The notes under the pieces: model-generated
What the model was told of the DNA's origin: nothing
Seen by the model: only the letters and a program-made list of their open reading frames with translations
The model's database searches: none
Part shown: positions 43,452-51,669 of the stretch, piece by piece
How positions within the stretch are numbered: position 1 is the first letter of the stretch
How the letters are laid out: every line of letters starts with the position of its first letter
Made by a program: the position numbers and the translations under genes
Assembly: GCF_009904055.1 (NCBI RefSeq)
Contig: NZ_WYDP01000001.1
Coordinates: 310,001-374,000 of the forward strand
Origin: Rubellimicrobium sp. CFH 75288
Lineage (GTDB): Bacteria > Pseudomonadota > Alphaproteobacteria > Rhodobacterales > Rhodobacteraceae
DNA length: 64,000 nucleotides
Reading direction: 5' to 3'

Positions 43452-44714
43452 TCACGGCGCGGCCCCGAACAGCAGCGAGGCGTTCGTGCCCCCGAAGCCG
43501 AACGAGTTGTTGAGTGCGACCCTGACGGGGCGCTGCCGCGCGGCGTTGGGGGCGAGGTCCAGGGGCGTCTCCACCGCCGGGTCGTCGAGGTTGATCGTGG
43601 GCGGGCAGACGCCGTCGCGGATGGCGAGCACGCAGACGATCGACTCGAGCGCGCCCGCGGCCCCGAGCAGGTGGCCCGTCATGCTCTTGGTCGAGGACAT
43701 GGTGACCTGCGCGGCGTGGTTGCCGAGCAGGCGCTCGACGGCCGCAAGCTCGATCACGTCGGCCATGGTCGAGGTGCCGTGGGCGTTGATGTAGTCGATC
43801 GCCGAGGGCTCGAGCCCCGCATCGGCGAGGGCCGCGCGCATCGCCCGCTCGGCCCCCTCGCCGTCCTCGGGGGGGGCGGTGATGTGATAGGCGTCGCCGG
43901 ACATGCCGTAGCCCAGCACCTCGGCGTAGATCCGGGCGCCGCGGGCGCGGGCATGCTCGAGCTCCTCGAGGACGGCGATGCCTGCCCCCTCGCCCATCAC
44001 GAAGCCGTCGCGGTCGCGGTCATAGGGGCGCGAGGCGCGCTCGGGCTCGTCGCGGCGCCTGGTGGAGAGGGCCTTGCAGGCGTTGAAGCCGGCGATGCCG
44101 ATCTCGCAGATGGCGGCCTCGGCGCCGCCGGCCACCATCACGTCGGCCATGCCGTGGCGGATGAGGTTGGCGGCATCCCCCAGCGCGTGCGCGCCCGTGG
44201 AGCAGGCGGTGACGACCGAGTGGTTGGGGCCCTTGAAGCCGTAGCGGATCGAGACCTGGCCCGAGATCAGGTTGATGAGCGAGCCCGTGATGAAGAAGGG
44301 CGAGACGCGGCGCGCACCCTTGTCGCGGATCAGAAGCGTCGTCTCCTCGATGCCCTTGAGCCCGCCGATGCCCGATCCGATCAGAACGCCCGTGCGCAGC
44401 CTCTCGGCCTCGGGGGGGTCGGTCCAGCCCGCATCCTCGACCGCCTGGGCGGCGGCGGCGAGGCCGTAGACGATGAAGTCGTCGAGCTTGCGCCGCTCCT
44501 TGGGGTCCACGTAGCGCGAGGCGTCGAAGGTGCCGTCCGTGCCGTCGCCGTGGCGGATCTCGCAGGCGTAGTTGGTGGGCAGGTGGGTGGCGTCGAAGCT
44601 CTGGATCGTGCGCGCGCCGGACCGGCCCGCGAGCAGGCGCGACCACGTCTCCTCGACGCCGTCGGCCAGCGGGGTCACGAGGCCGAGGCCCGTCACGACG
44701 ACACGACGACGCAT
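43452..44714 (-). CDS. fabF: Beta-ketoacyl-ACP synthase II
   Basis: The 420-residue condensing enzyme extends acyl-ACP with malonyl-ACP. It has the active-site Cys in TACSTGAHALGDA, the two His motifs INAHGTST and GHLLGAAGALE, and the glycine-rich close NNSFGFGGTNAS. The N-terminus RRRVVVTGLGLVTPL is canonical. In relatives acpP lies directly upstream. Here a four-gene cassette (44.8-48.0 kb) separates acpP from fabF, so fabF may be read from within the cassette or from its own promoter in the 72-base gap. Confidence 0.96.
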   Translation of the reverse strand: MRRRVVVTGLGLVTPLADGVEETWSRLLAGRSGARTIQSFDATHLPTNYACEIRHGDGTDGTFDASRYVDPKERRKLDDFIVYGLAAAAQAVEDAGWTDPPEAERLRTGVLIGSGIGGLKGIEETTLLIRDKGARRVSPFFITGSLINLISGQVSIRYGFKGPNHSVVTACSTGAHALGDAANLIRHGMADVMVAGGAEAAICEIGIAGFNACKALSTRRRDEPERASRPYDRDRDGFVMGEGAGIAVLEELEHARARGARIYAEVLGYGMSGDAYHITAPPEDGEGAERAMRAALADAGLEPSAIDYINAHGTSTMADVIELAAVERLLGNHAAQVTMSSTKSMTGHLLGAAGALESIVCVLAIRDGVCPPTINLDDPAVETPLDLAPNAARQRPVRVALNNSFGFGGTNASLLFGAAP

Positions 44715-44786
44715 GAACTCCTCCGTTGCAGGCCCCGTCCGGTCTTAGCGGCGGCGCGGGGGGCCTGCAACCGAGGGGGGAGGCGG

Positions 44787-44999
44787 TCAGCCGCCGTTCA
44801 GCACCTCGACCGCGTCGAAGCCGTGCCGCCGCCGGGCCTCCTCGAGCGCGTCCATGAGGCGGGCCGCGCGGGCGGGGTCGTGGCCGGGCTGGACCGGGTG
44901 GAGCGGCACGGCCGTCATCACGGCGAGGACCGTGGCGCGGCGGCCGTCCTGGCCGATGACGGCCTTGACCCAGAATCGGTCCACGCCCTCGATGTCCAT
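44787..44999 (-). CDS. Small unknown protein of the radical SAM cassette
   Basis: This 70-residue protein is unrecognised. It starts MDIEGVDRFWVKAVIGQDG behind a good ribosome site (GGGGGAAGGGCC before ATG 44999). A strand-rich first half with two Val-rich stretches (ATVLAVMTAVPLHP) is followed by a helix (ARAARLMDALEEARRRHG) and a final strand (FDAVEVLNGG). The alpha/beta pattern suggests a small folded domain, not a leader peptide. It overlaps the 3' end of the radical SAM gene by 82 bases in another frame and lies 72 bases before fabF. Confidence 0.6.
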   Translation of the reverse strand: MDIEGVDRFWVKAVIGQDGRRATVLAVMTAVPLHPVQPGHDPARAARLMDALEEARRRHGFDAVEVLNGG

Positions 45000-46066
45000 G
45001 GCCCTTCCCCCAATCTGGCTCCGTGCTCGACGATAAAGGCGCGCGCGACCAGATCGGCAAGCCGCTCGCCGTAATGCGCGGCGATCACGCGGCCCACCCG
45101 CGGGTCGGCGTAGATCCGCGCGCAGGCCTGGCAGCGGTGGGCGTAGCGGTCCTCCCACTCGATGGAGGGATCGAGGGAGGCAGCCCAGGCGAGGATCTTC
45201 TCGGGCCCCTCGTGGCGCAGCCAGAGCTTGAGCACGTCCTCCTCGGCCTCGGCCACGATGGCGGCGAGGCGGCCCGGCGCGCCGTCGAAGGTCTCCTCGG
45301 CGCGCAGGGAGGGGATGACGCGGGCGCCGATGCCGCAGCAGGTTGTCATCTCTCCGCCCGGGTGGAGCACATAGGTCTGCAGCACGCTGTCGCAGCCCGG
45401 GAAGCGGTCGAGGTTGTCGCGGTTGGCGCAGGAGCCTTCGGGATAGTCGGCGCGCTCGGACGGGTCGAGCGGCATCCACGGGCTCTCGGAGATGCCCAGC
45501 CATTCGAGGTCGGCGCGGTCGCGCAGGAGGGGATGGTCGAGCACCGCCTCGCGCGTGATGCCGCGGTCGCGGACCTTTTCCACCATCAGGTGCACGGGCA
45601 GCGGATGGTCGAGCGCGGCGGCGACCCCCTGGAGCACGTGCTCGAGGGGGACGAAGCGCTGATGCTCGTCCCCGGCGGAGAAGTTGATCTCGTCGAGGCC
45701 GGCGGCGACGAGGGCCGAGAGCCGCTCGCGCGCGCGGTCGGGGGTTTTCGCCCAGTGGCCGTTGGTGACCACGCGGGTCATCAGGCGGCGCGAGCGGGCA
45801 TGGGCAAGGCCCGCGAGCAGGTCGGCCCAGTAGATCGTGGGCTCTCCGCCGGTGAAGACGACGTTGCCGAAGCGCAGGGCGGCCGCCTGGTCGATGGCGG
45901 CGAGAAGGCGCGGCAGGTCGAGACGGCCGCCCACGCGCGGCCCCGAGAAGGTGCCGCAATGGGCGCATTCGGCGTTGCACTTGTGCGTCAGCATCACCGA
46001 GAGGGTGCGCGCGACGGGCAGGTGCGCCGGCGCGGCGGGGGCGGGACGGGGGGCATGGGCGGTCAC
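44918..46066 (-). CDS. Radical SAM protein with additional cysteine motifs (SPASM/Twitch-like)
   Basis: The 382-residue protein has the radical SAM 4Fe-4S motif CNAECAHC (Cys30, 34, 37) on strand SVMLTHK, then the SAM-contact GGEPTIYW. The C-terminal half holds further cysteines: GSCANRD, FPGCDSV, MTTCCGIG and a late HRCQACARIY. This number and spacing suggest one or two auxiliary clusters as in peptide-modifying SPASM enzymes. The substrate is unknown. The GTG at 46066 overlaps the stop of the upstream gene (GTGA). The last ~27 residues read through the start of the 70-residue gene and look low-complexity, so the functional end may be near 45000. Confidence 0.8.
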   Translation of the reverse strand: MTAHAPRPAPAAPAHLPVARTLSVMLTHKCNAECAHCGTFSGPRVGGRLDLPRLLAAIDQAAALRFGNVVFTGGEPTIYWADLLAGLAHARSRRLMTRVVTNGHWAKTPDRARERLSALVAAGLDEINFSAGDEHQRFVPLEHVLQGVAAALDHPLPVHLMVEKVRDRGITREAVLDHPLLRDRADLEWLGISESPWMPLDPSERADYPEGSCANRDNLDRFPGCDSVLQTYVLHPGGEMTTCCGIGARVIPSLRAEETFDGAPGRLAAIVAEAEEDVLKLWLRHEGPEKILAWAASLDPSIEWEDRYAHRCQACARIYADPRVGRVIAAHYGERLADLVARAFIVEHGARLGEGPWTSRAWTDSGSRPSSARTAAAPRSSP

Positions 46067-46869
46067 AGCATCCCCCTGCCCCGCAGCTCGCCGCCGATCC
46101 GGGCCATGCTGTCGGCGATGCGGGCCATGTCGTGGATGTTGACGAACACGTCGCGCAGGACCGGTCGGCCGGCGAAGCGGTCGCGCGCCTGGGCGCCCAC
46201 CACGGCCACGGCCACCGCCACGATGAACACCGCCACGGCGGCGACCGCATAGGCGACGGTCTCGATCTCCACGGCGACGTCAGCCACCTCGCCACCGGGG
46301 GCGAGGCGGCCGCTCAGGGCCAGTGTCGGAATCACGGTGACGGTCTGCGTCACCTCCTGCACCACCGTCTGGGAGACGACCTGGTTGAGCACCACCGCGC
46401 CGGGCGGCCAGTCGGGGGGGCCTTTGATCGTGCCGATCACGTCGAAGACGAGATCGGGGTCGTCCCAGCGGGGCTTGAACCGGCCGGGCAGCAGCGAGGC
46501 GATGATCTCGGGATCGGCCGCCTCCACCATGGCCTGGGCGAGGTCCCTCAGCAGCCGCTCCTTGTCCACGACCGCGTAGGGGTCCTTCTCGATCTCGGAC
46601 AGGCGCTCCTCCTGGTAGGATTCCATCCAGGCCCGGAAGCGCTCGTTGCTCATGGCCGAGAAGAGAAAGCGGTTGGCCGCGTCGAGCCTGCGGCGCGGCA
46701 CGCGCAGCGCGGCCGCGCCGTGGAGCCGGAGCGCGAGAAAGCCCGCCGGATCGGGCAGGAATTCCTCCTCCAGCACCGTGCCGTCGTTGAGCTCGTCCAG
46801 AATGGCGGCGACGGGCTTGCGGAAGGGCTTGAGCTTCAGGACGACGGAATCGCGGAAATAGTCGGGCAT
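46063..46869 (-). CDS. Unknown single-pass membrane protein coupled to a radical SAM gene
   Basis: This 268-residue protein was not recognised. The N-terminal half is polar and helical (MSNERFRAWMESYQEERLSE, then a DLAQAMVEAADPEIIASLLP stretch). The middle has a strand/Val-Thr-rich segment (VVLNQVVSQTVVQEVTQTVT). A membrane span lies near residues 212-234 (VAYAVAAVAVFIVAVAVAVV), followed by a short Arg-rich end with FVNIHDMARIADSMARIGG. It begins at ATG 46869 (AAGGTG site) and its stop overlaps the radical SAM start. It could be a membrane-bound partner or substrate of the radical SAM enzyme. Neither is shown. Confidence 0.65.
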   Translation of the reverse strand: MPDYFRDSVVLKLKPFRKPVAAILDELNDGTVLEEEFLPDPAGFLALRLHGAAALRVPRRRLDAANRFLFSAMSNERFRAWMESYQEERLSEIEKDPYAVVDKERLLRDLAQAMVEAADPEIIASLLPGRFKPRWDDPDLVFDVIGTIKGPPDWPPGAVVLNQVVSQTVVQEVTQTVTVIPTLALSGRLAPGGEVADVAVEIETVAYAVAAVAVFIVAVAVAVVGAQARDRFAGRPVLRDVFVNIHDMARIADSMARIGGELRGRGML

Positions 46870-47068
46870 GAACGCACCTTGGCCATCGGGCAACCCCAAG
46901 GGCACCCGCGAGGACGGGAAATGGGCGAAGAAAATCGACGTGCGCACCGCCCGGCCCGAACCGGGCCGGACCGCCGGCCGGGCTGAACCTTATCCGGGCG
47001 GCATGGACAAAGCGTGGCACAACCGGGGCGCGAAGTCCAACGGAAAGTGACGCAGGGTCAGCCTGCGC

Positions 47069-47992
47069 TCAGGCGCAGAGGAGCCCGAGGACCGCGATCA
47101 GGGCCTGGGCGGCCAGGGTGGCTCCCTGCCCGTCGATGTCGCGCGAGGGCATGAACTCGGTCGCGGCAAACGCCACGATGCGGCCCCGCCCGGCCGCCCC
47201 CGTCAGCAGATCGAGAAGGTCGGCATAGGACAGGCCGCCCGCGCTCCGGCCGATCACGGCCGGCATGATCGAGGGGTCGAGCCCGTCCCAGTCGAGGCAG
47301 ACCGCGATGCGGGCGCCGGGGGGGATCTGGGCGAGGGCGGATTCGACCGGGTCGGGATCGGTGGCGGGCACGAGGCGGGCACCCCAGCGGCGGGCATCCT
47401 CCACGTCCGCGGGACGCGCCGAGCCGATGCCGCGCGCGCCCACCTGCACGATGCGTTCGACCTGCCCCATCTCGGAGGCGCGGCGCATGGTGGACGAGAG
47501 GCCCCAGCGCTCGCCTTCCACGTCGCGGCGCCAGTCGATATGGGCGTCGATCTGGAGCACGCAGAGCGGCCCGTCGAGCGCCTGGAGCATCGGGATGGGC
47601 AGCGAATCGTCCCCGCCGACCAGGACGGGAACGGCGCCCTGCGCGATCACCGCCGCCACGCGGTCGCGGATGGCGCGGCGGTTCTCCTCGGGGCGGGACG
47701 GGTCCACGGGGATGTCGCCGCCATCGGCCGGCAGCCGCGCGCCGAAGGCGGGGCGGCCGAGATCGAAGTTCCAGTTGTGATGGGCGAGTGCGAAGGCCGA
47801 GGCCGCGGCACGGATCGCCGCCGGACCGCCCGCGCAGTAGAAGCCGACCGACGGATAGGGCGTGCAGCCATCCGCCCCGAGCAGGACCGCCGGGGCGGGC
47901 CCCCCGTCCCAGCGGGGCAGGCCCATGAAGGTCTCGGCCCGTCCGGCGCCGAACATCGCCCCGAGCGAGGGGCCCCCGTCGCGTGATGCCAT
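47069..47992 (-). CDS. Ureohydrolase (arginase/agmatinase) family protein with altered metal motif
   Basis: The 307-residue protein has the ureohydrolase core: DAHID (149-153) and LDWDGLDPSIMPA (Asp234, Asp236), which supply five of the six usual Mn ligands. The first motif is GGDDS (126-130), where the usual GGDHS has a His ligand; here Asp129 replaces it. Such enzymes hydrolyse guanidino compounds to urea plus an amine. The substitution makes the metal site unusual, and the substrate is unknown. The ATG at 47992 follows GGGGAGGACC. It is the first gene of the cassette inserted between acpP and fabF and lies 200 bases before the membrane protein gene. Confidence 0.8.
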   Translation of the reverse strand: MASRDGGPSLGAMFGAGRAETFMGLPRWDGGPAPAVLLGADGCTPYPSVGFYCAGGPAAIRAAASAFALAHHNWNFDLGRPAFGARLPADGGDIPVDPSRPEENRRAIRDRVAAVIAQGAVPVLVGGDDSLPIPMLQALDGPLCVLQIDAHIDWRRDVEGERWGLSSTMRRASEMGQVERIVQVGARGIGSARPADVEDARRWGARLVPATDPDPVESALAQIPPGARIAVCLDWDGLDPSIMPAVIGRSAGGLSYADLLDLLTGAAGRGRIVAFAATEFMPSRDIDGQGATLAAQALIAVLGLLCA

Positions 47993-48115
47993 GATCGGTC
48001 CTCCCCCCCCAAGGGGTGACAGGAGCGGGGACGGGTTGCAAGCGGCCCCTGCGCGGCCGGTGCGCCCGGAGGACACACGGCAAGCACACACGGGGCGCCG
48101 TCCGGCCCGCGACGA

Positions 48116-48145
48116 GAAACGGCGCCCCCCGCGGGAGCGCCGTGT
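48116..48145 (-). terminator. Rho-independent terminator-like hairpin after acpP
   Basis: Read on the minus strand, ACGGCGC and GCGCCGT form a seven-pair stem around a G/C-rich loop, followed by TTCTC. It lies about 50 bases after the acpP stop. It would separate acpP from the ureohydrolase cassette, so the cassette probably has its own promoter. Confidence 0.55.
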
Positions 48146-48197
48146 GCGGAGCCGCGTCCCCGGGGCGCCGGCCTGCGGCGGCGCCGAGGCAGGGGTC

Positions 48198-48431
48198 CTA
48201 CTGGGCTTCCTGGATGAAGCGGACCGCGTCGCCGAAGGTCTGGATCGTCTCGGCGGCGTCGTCGGGGATCTCGATGCCGAATTCCTCCTCGAAGGCCATG
48301 ACCAGCTCGACCGTATCGAGCGAGTCCGCGCCGAGGTCGTCGATGAAGGAGGCGTTCTCCGTCACCTTTTCCTCCTCCACGCCGAGATGCTCCACCACGA
48401 TCTTGCGCACGCGGTCTGCGACGTCGCTCAT
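48198..48431 (-). CDS. acpP: Acyl carrier protein
   Basis: This 77-residue acidic protein carries the phosphopantetheine attachment Ser in [20 protein letters not shown], the universal ACP motif. It carries growing acyl chains in fatty-acid synthesis. The ATG at 48431 lies behind GCGAGGAATACCG. fabG and fabD are upstream on the same strand; a 668-base gap to fabG, much longer than usual, suggests that acpP has its own promoter. A terminator-like hairpin follows. Confidence 0.98.
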   Translation of the reverse strand: MSDVADRVRKIVVEHLGVEEEKVTENASFIDDLGADSLDTVELVMAFEEEFGIEIPDDAAETIQTFGDAVRFIQEAQ

Positions 48432-48771
48432 CGGTATTCCTCGCGTCGTTCCGGGCCAGCGGCCCGCTGTTGCCTTGGCACCCCCGCCCCTTGCGGGACG
48501 GGTCTGCGGTTCCTCCCTCGCGCCCCGCAGGGACCTGCTCGGGTCCGGGCGCGGGGAGGCCCCGGCCGGCTCACGGCGGACATAGCAGAAGATCGGACGG
48601 GGGCAAACGCTTTCCCCGGGGGGCGCCGGAGCGGTGCGGGCCGGGCGCTGTGGCCGCCCGGCCACGCCGTCCGGGCGCCGGCGCGGCGAGCCCCCGGCGC
48701 GGGCCGGGATGCCCCGGCAGGACCACATCCGCGCCCCATTCCCGCCGCATTCGGCACAGAGTTTCCGTCTC
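48432..48771. other. Spacer upstream of acpP
   Basis: This 340-base stretch lies between acpP and a small plus-strand reading. It is GC-rich with an inverted repeat around CCCGCCCCTTGCGGGACGGG near 48490, which could fold in the acpP leader. The acpP promoter should lie here, but no clear -35/-10 pair is visible. The reading frames present show no conserved features. Confidence 0.4.
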
Positions 48772-48972
48772 ATGGACAATCTGACGCCCCTTGTCGCGAC
48801 CTTTGCCGATCTGCCGATCGCCCGGCAGGCCGGGATGCTGGGCGCGCTTCTGCTGGGTGCCAGCGTGCTGGGCGCGGCGCTGCCCTCGCCCGCCGCCCGG
48901 CGACGGGCCCGGCGGTGGTTCGGCGGCTGGCGGGGCAGCCCGGCCCCACGCCGGATGACACCGGCGCGCTGA
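48772..48972 (+). CDS. Hypothetical small membrane protein
   Basis: This 66-residue reading starts at ATG 48772. It has one hydrophobic segment ([19 protein letters not shown], about residues 20-38) followed by an Arg-rich tail ([14 protein letters not shown]), a plausible inside-positive single-span protein. It is on the opposite strand to fabG and acpP. No clear ribosome site precedes it, and no family was recognised. A chance reading is possible. Confidence 0.35.
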   Translation: MDNLTPLVATFADLPIARQAGMLGALLLGASVLGAALPSPAARRRARRWFGGWRGSPAPRRMTPAR

Positions 48973-49033
48973 GCGCCGGAACGGGTGAACAGGCGGCCGC
49001 CGCGGGGGTCCTCCCTGCCCGGCGGCGGCCGCC

Positions 49034-49077
49034 GACAGGGCGGGGCGCCTTCTGGCGGCGGAGGCGCCCCGTCCGAC
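49034..49077 (-). terminator. GC-rich hairpin after fabG
   Basis: GGGCGGGGCGCC and GGCGCCCCGTCC can form an 11-pair stem with one mismatch about 25 bases after the fabG stop. There is no T-run, so termination efficiency is uncertain. It would help explain why acpP appears to be a separate unit. Confidence 0.4.
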
Positions 49078-49098
49078 GAGACGCCCCTGCCCCGTGCC

Positions 49099-49836
49099 TC
49101 AGATCATCGCCATGCCGCCGTTGACGTGCAGCGTGGCCCCCGTGACATAGCCCGCCTCGGGGCTGGCGAGATAGAGGACGGCGGCGGCCACCTCCTCGGG
49201 GGTGCCCATGCGGCCGGCGGGGATGCGCGGCAGGATCGCGGCCTTCTGGTCCTCGGACAGCTTGTCGGTCATGGCGGTGGCGATGAAGCCCGGCGCGACC
49301 ACGTTCACCGTCACCCCGCGCGAGGCGACCTCGGCCGCGAGCGCCTTGGAGAAGCCCACGAGGCCCGCCTTGGCGGCGGCGTAGTTGGCCTGGCCGGGAT
49401 TGCCCGTGGCGCCGACGACCGAGCCCACGGAGACGATCCGGCCCCAGCGCGCCTTCATCATGCCGCGCAGCGCCCCGCGCGCCAGCCGCACCGCGGCCGA
49501 CAGGTTGACGGCGAGAACGCGGTCCCAGTCCTCGTCGCTCATGCGCATCAGCAGCGCGTCGCGCGTGATGCCCGCATTGTTGACGAGGATGTCGAGCCCC
49601 CCCGCCGCTTCGGCCGCGCGGGCGGGCAGGGCAGCGACGGCGTCCGCGTCGCCGAGGTCGCAGGGGACCGGGTGGGCGCGGCTGCCCAGCGCGGCGGCCA
49701 GTTCCTCGAGCGGCCCCTCGCGCGTGCCGGAGAGCGCGACGGTGGCCCCCGCGCCGTGGAGCGCGCGCGCGATGGCGGCGCCAATGCCGCCCGAGGCGCC
49801 GGTGACGAGGGCGGTCTTGCCGTGAAGGTCGAACAT
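49099..49836 (-). CDS. fabG: 3-oxoacyl-ACP reductase
   Basis: The 245-residue SDR has the cofactor motif [20 protein letters not shown], the catalytic Ser region [20 protein letters not shown] (Ser, Tyr, Lys) and [11 protein letters not shown], a hallmark of FabG. It reduces 3-oxoacyl-ACP with NADPH in each elongation round. It starts at ATG 49836, 17 bases after fabD, in the fabD-fabG order conserved across bacteria. Confidence 0.96.
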   Translation of the reverse strand: MFDLHGKTALVTGASGGIGAAIARALHGAGATVALSGTREGPLEELAAALGSRAHPVPCDLGDADAVAALPARAAEAAGGLDILVNNAGITRDALLMRMSDEDWDRVLAVNLSAAVRLARGALRGMMKARWGRIVSVGSVVGATGNPGQANYAAAKAGLVGFSKALAAEVASRGVTVNVVAPGFIATAMTDKLSEDQKAAILPRIPAGRMGTPEEVAAAVLYLASPEAGYVTGATLHVNGGMAMI

Positions 49837-49853
49837 GGGAACTCCGTGCGGGA

Positions 49854-50795
49854 TCAGGCGGCGAGGGCCGAGAGCGCGGCCTCGCGCGCCTCCTCGGGGG
49901 TGGAGACGGCGCGGGTCGCAAGGGCCGGCGCGATGCGGCGGATCATGCCCGACAGCGCACGACCCGCCCCGATCTCCCACGCTTCGGTCACGCCGGCGGC
50001 CTCGAGCCACAGGACCGTCTCGCGCCAGCGGACGCGGCCGGTGACCTGCTCGACCAGCTGGCGGCGGATGATCTCGGGATCGGTGACGGGGCGTGCGGTG
50101 ACGTTGGCCACGAGCGGCACGCGGGGCGGCCGGATCTCGGTGGCGGCGAGCGCTTCCTCCATGGCGCGGGCCGCGGGCTCCATCAGGGCGCAGTGGAAGG
50201 GCGCGGAGACGGGCAGGAGGACCGCGCGCCGAGCCCCCCGCTCGCGCGCGAGCGCGACCGCCCGCTCCACCGCGGCGCGGTGGCCCGAGACGACGACCTG
50301 GGCGGGATCGTTGTCGTTGGCGGCCTCGCAGATCCCGGCGCCGGCGGCCTCGGCCGCGACCGCCTCGGCCGCGGCGAGGTCGAGCCCCAGAAGCGCGGCC
50401 ATCGCCCCCTCTCCCACGGGCACGGCCTGCTGCATTGCCTCGCCCCGCAGGCGCAGAAGCCGCGCAGCATCCCCGAGCGACAGCGCGCCCGCGGCGCAGA
50501 GGGCGGAATATTCCCCGAGCGAATGGCCGGCCACGAAGGCCGCGCGATCGAGACCCGCCCCCTCGGCCTCGAGCGCGGCGAGCGCGGCGAGCGAGGTCGC
50601 CATCAGCGCGGGCTGGGCGTTGCGGGTGAGCTGGAGCGCCTCGGCCTCGCCCTCCCAGATCAGCTGCGAGAGCGGCTCGCCCAGCGCCTCGTCCACGGCG
50701 TCGAAGACGGCGCGGGCCGCCGGGGACGCCTCGGCCAGCGCGCGGCCCATGCCGACGGTCTGGGCTCCCTGGCCCGGAAAGACGAATGCGCGCAT
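49854..50795 (-). CDS. fabD: Malonyl-CoA:ACP transacylase
   Basis: The 313-residue enzyme loads malonyl groups on ACP. It opens with AFVFPGQGAQTVGMG, holds the active-site Ser in VAGHSLGEYSALCAAGA, the catalytic His in SAPFHCALMEPA and the structural VANVTARPV. All are diagnostic for FabD. The start is ATG 50795 and it is the first gene of the fabD-fabG pair. A small membrane-protein gene lies 69 bases upstream on the same strand. Confidence 0.96.
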   Translation of the reverse strand: MRAFVFPGQGAQTVGMGRALAEASPAARAVFDAVDEALGEPLSQLIWEGEAEALQLTRNAQPALMATSLAALAALEAEGAGLDRAAFVAGHSLGEYSALCAAGALSLGDAARLLRLRGEAMQQAVPVGEGAMAALLGLDLAAAEAVAAEAAGAGICEAANDNDPAQVVVSGHRAAVERAVALARERGARRAVLLPVSAPFHCALMEPAARAMEEALAATEIRPPRVPLVANVTARPVTDPEIIRRQLVEQVTGRVRWRETVLWLEAAGVTEAWEIGAGRALSGMIRRIAPALATRAVSTPEEAREAALSALAA

Positions 50796-50864
50796 GGCCC
50801 CCTCCGCTCGATCGCGCCCGAGGGCTTAGCCGCTCGGGCGCAGGCGGGCAAGGAAGGGGCGGCG

Positions 50865-51455
50865 TCAGGCGAAGCGGCGGTCCAGATGGCCGAGCCCTGC
50901 GGCGCCCTCCGCCTCCGGGGCCGGGCGCAGGATCGTCTGGCAGCCGGCCAGAAGATCCCCGTCCAGCCGCCGCTTGAGCGCCTGCAGGACGGGTTCGGGA
51001 CCCTGGGCGATGCGGATGGAGCGGCGGTTCGTGCCGAGGCGCAGCCAGAGCGTCGCCACGCCCCCGTCCCCCGGCTGGACGGCCAGCGAGGCCCCCGCGC
51101 CCAGCCCGTGCCGCCCGATCACGCTGGTACGGCCGAGGCAGTGGCGCAGGGTTTCCCGCAATTCGCCGCGGGCGAGATCCACCTGAAGCTCGACCGTGGC
51201 CCCGCAGAGCGCGAAGCGCAGCAGCAGCGCGGCCGCCGCCGCACACAGGACGGCCAGCCCCGTCGTCATGCCGTCCCCCTCGGCCGCAAGCACGAGGAGG
51301 ACGGCCGCGGCGCTGAGCCCCGATCCGGCGGCGAGCACGACCCCCTGGGCCACCTGGACCAGAACGGGGACACCCTGCGGCGCGCGGATCACATAGCCCC
51401 AGCGGGTCTCGTCGACGCGGAAGCGGGAGGCGGAAGGGCGGGAGGGGGTGGTCAT
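50865..51455 (-). CDS. Unknown two-span membrane protein
   Basis: This 196-residue protein was not recognised. After a polar start come two hydrophobic spans ([20 protein letters not shown] and [18 protein letters not shown]), then a cytoplasm- or periplasm-facing domain with strands ([39 protein letters not shown]). The pattern suggests a PH-like or curved-sheet domain after a hairpin of two helices. The ATG at 51455 has GGAG six bases upstream; a Met four codons earlier is possible. It is divergent from rpsF. Confidence 0.6.
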   Translation of the reverse strand: MTTPSRPSASRFRVDETRWGYVIRAPQGVPVLVQVAQGVVLAAGSGLSAAAVLLVLAAEGDGMTTGLAVLCAAAAALLLRFALCGATVELQVDLARGELRETLRHCLGRTSVIGRHGLGAGASLAVQPGDGGVATLWLRLGTNRRSIRIAQGPEPVLQALKRRLDGDLLAGCQTILRPAPEAEGAAGLGHLDRRFA

Positions 51456-51579
51456 GGCGGGCTCCATCCTGGGCAGCGGCGGCGCGGGGCCTGGGAGGAG
51501 CGTTGGTAGAGGTTGTGGCGCGACCATGGCAGTCGCGCGGCAGTTGCACGTCATTCGCGCCCGGCCGGGCTTCGCCCCC

Positions 51580-51607
51580 TTGCACCCGGCCGGTCGGCCG
51601 GTATAAG
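51580..51607 (+). promoter_or_regulatory. Probable housekeeping promoter of rpsF-rpsR-rplI
   Basis: TTGCAC at 51580-51585 and TATAAG at 51602-51607 are 16 bases apart. In this GC-rich DNA the match is striking and correctly placed, about 100 bases before rpsF. A -10 element ending in G and not T fits CarD-dependent alphaproteobacterial promoters; this point is inferred. Confidence 0.6.
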
Positions 51608-51615
51608 GCCCCATT

Positions 51616-51669
51616 CCTTCCGCGGAGCCCATCGGACCGGCGCATCCCTCGAGGGACGGGCGCGGAAGG
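51616..51669 (+). promoter_or_regulatory. Candidate structured leader of the rpsF operon (S6:S18 leader-like)
   Basis: CCTTCCGCG at 51616-51624 is perfectly complementary to CGCGGAAGG at 51661-51669, nine pairs. A smaller palindrome, TCCCTCGAGGGA, sits inside. The element lies between the promoter and the rpsF start. In many bacteria the S6-S18 dimer binds a leader hairpin that mimics its 16S site and represses the operon, so position and shape suggest the same here. The consensus has not been checked. Confidence 0.45.

Noticed and set aside
44787-44999. The 70-residue protein as a RiPP precursor peptide
   Set aside because: It lacks a leader-core boundary, a Gly-Gly type cleavage site and a Cys/Ser/Thr-rich core, and its pattern looks like a folded alpha/beta domain. 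A precursor may instead be hidden elsewhere.
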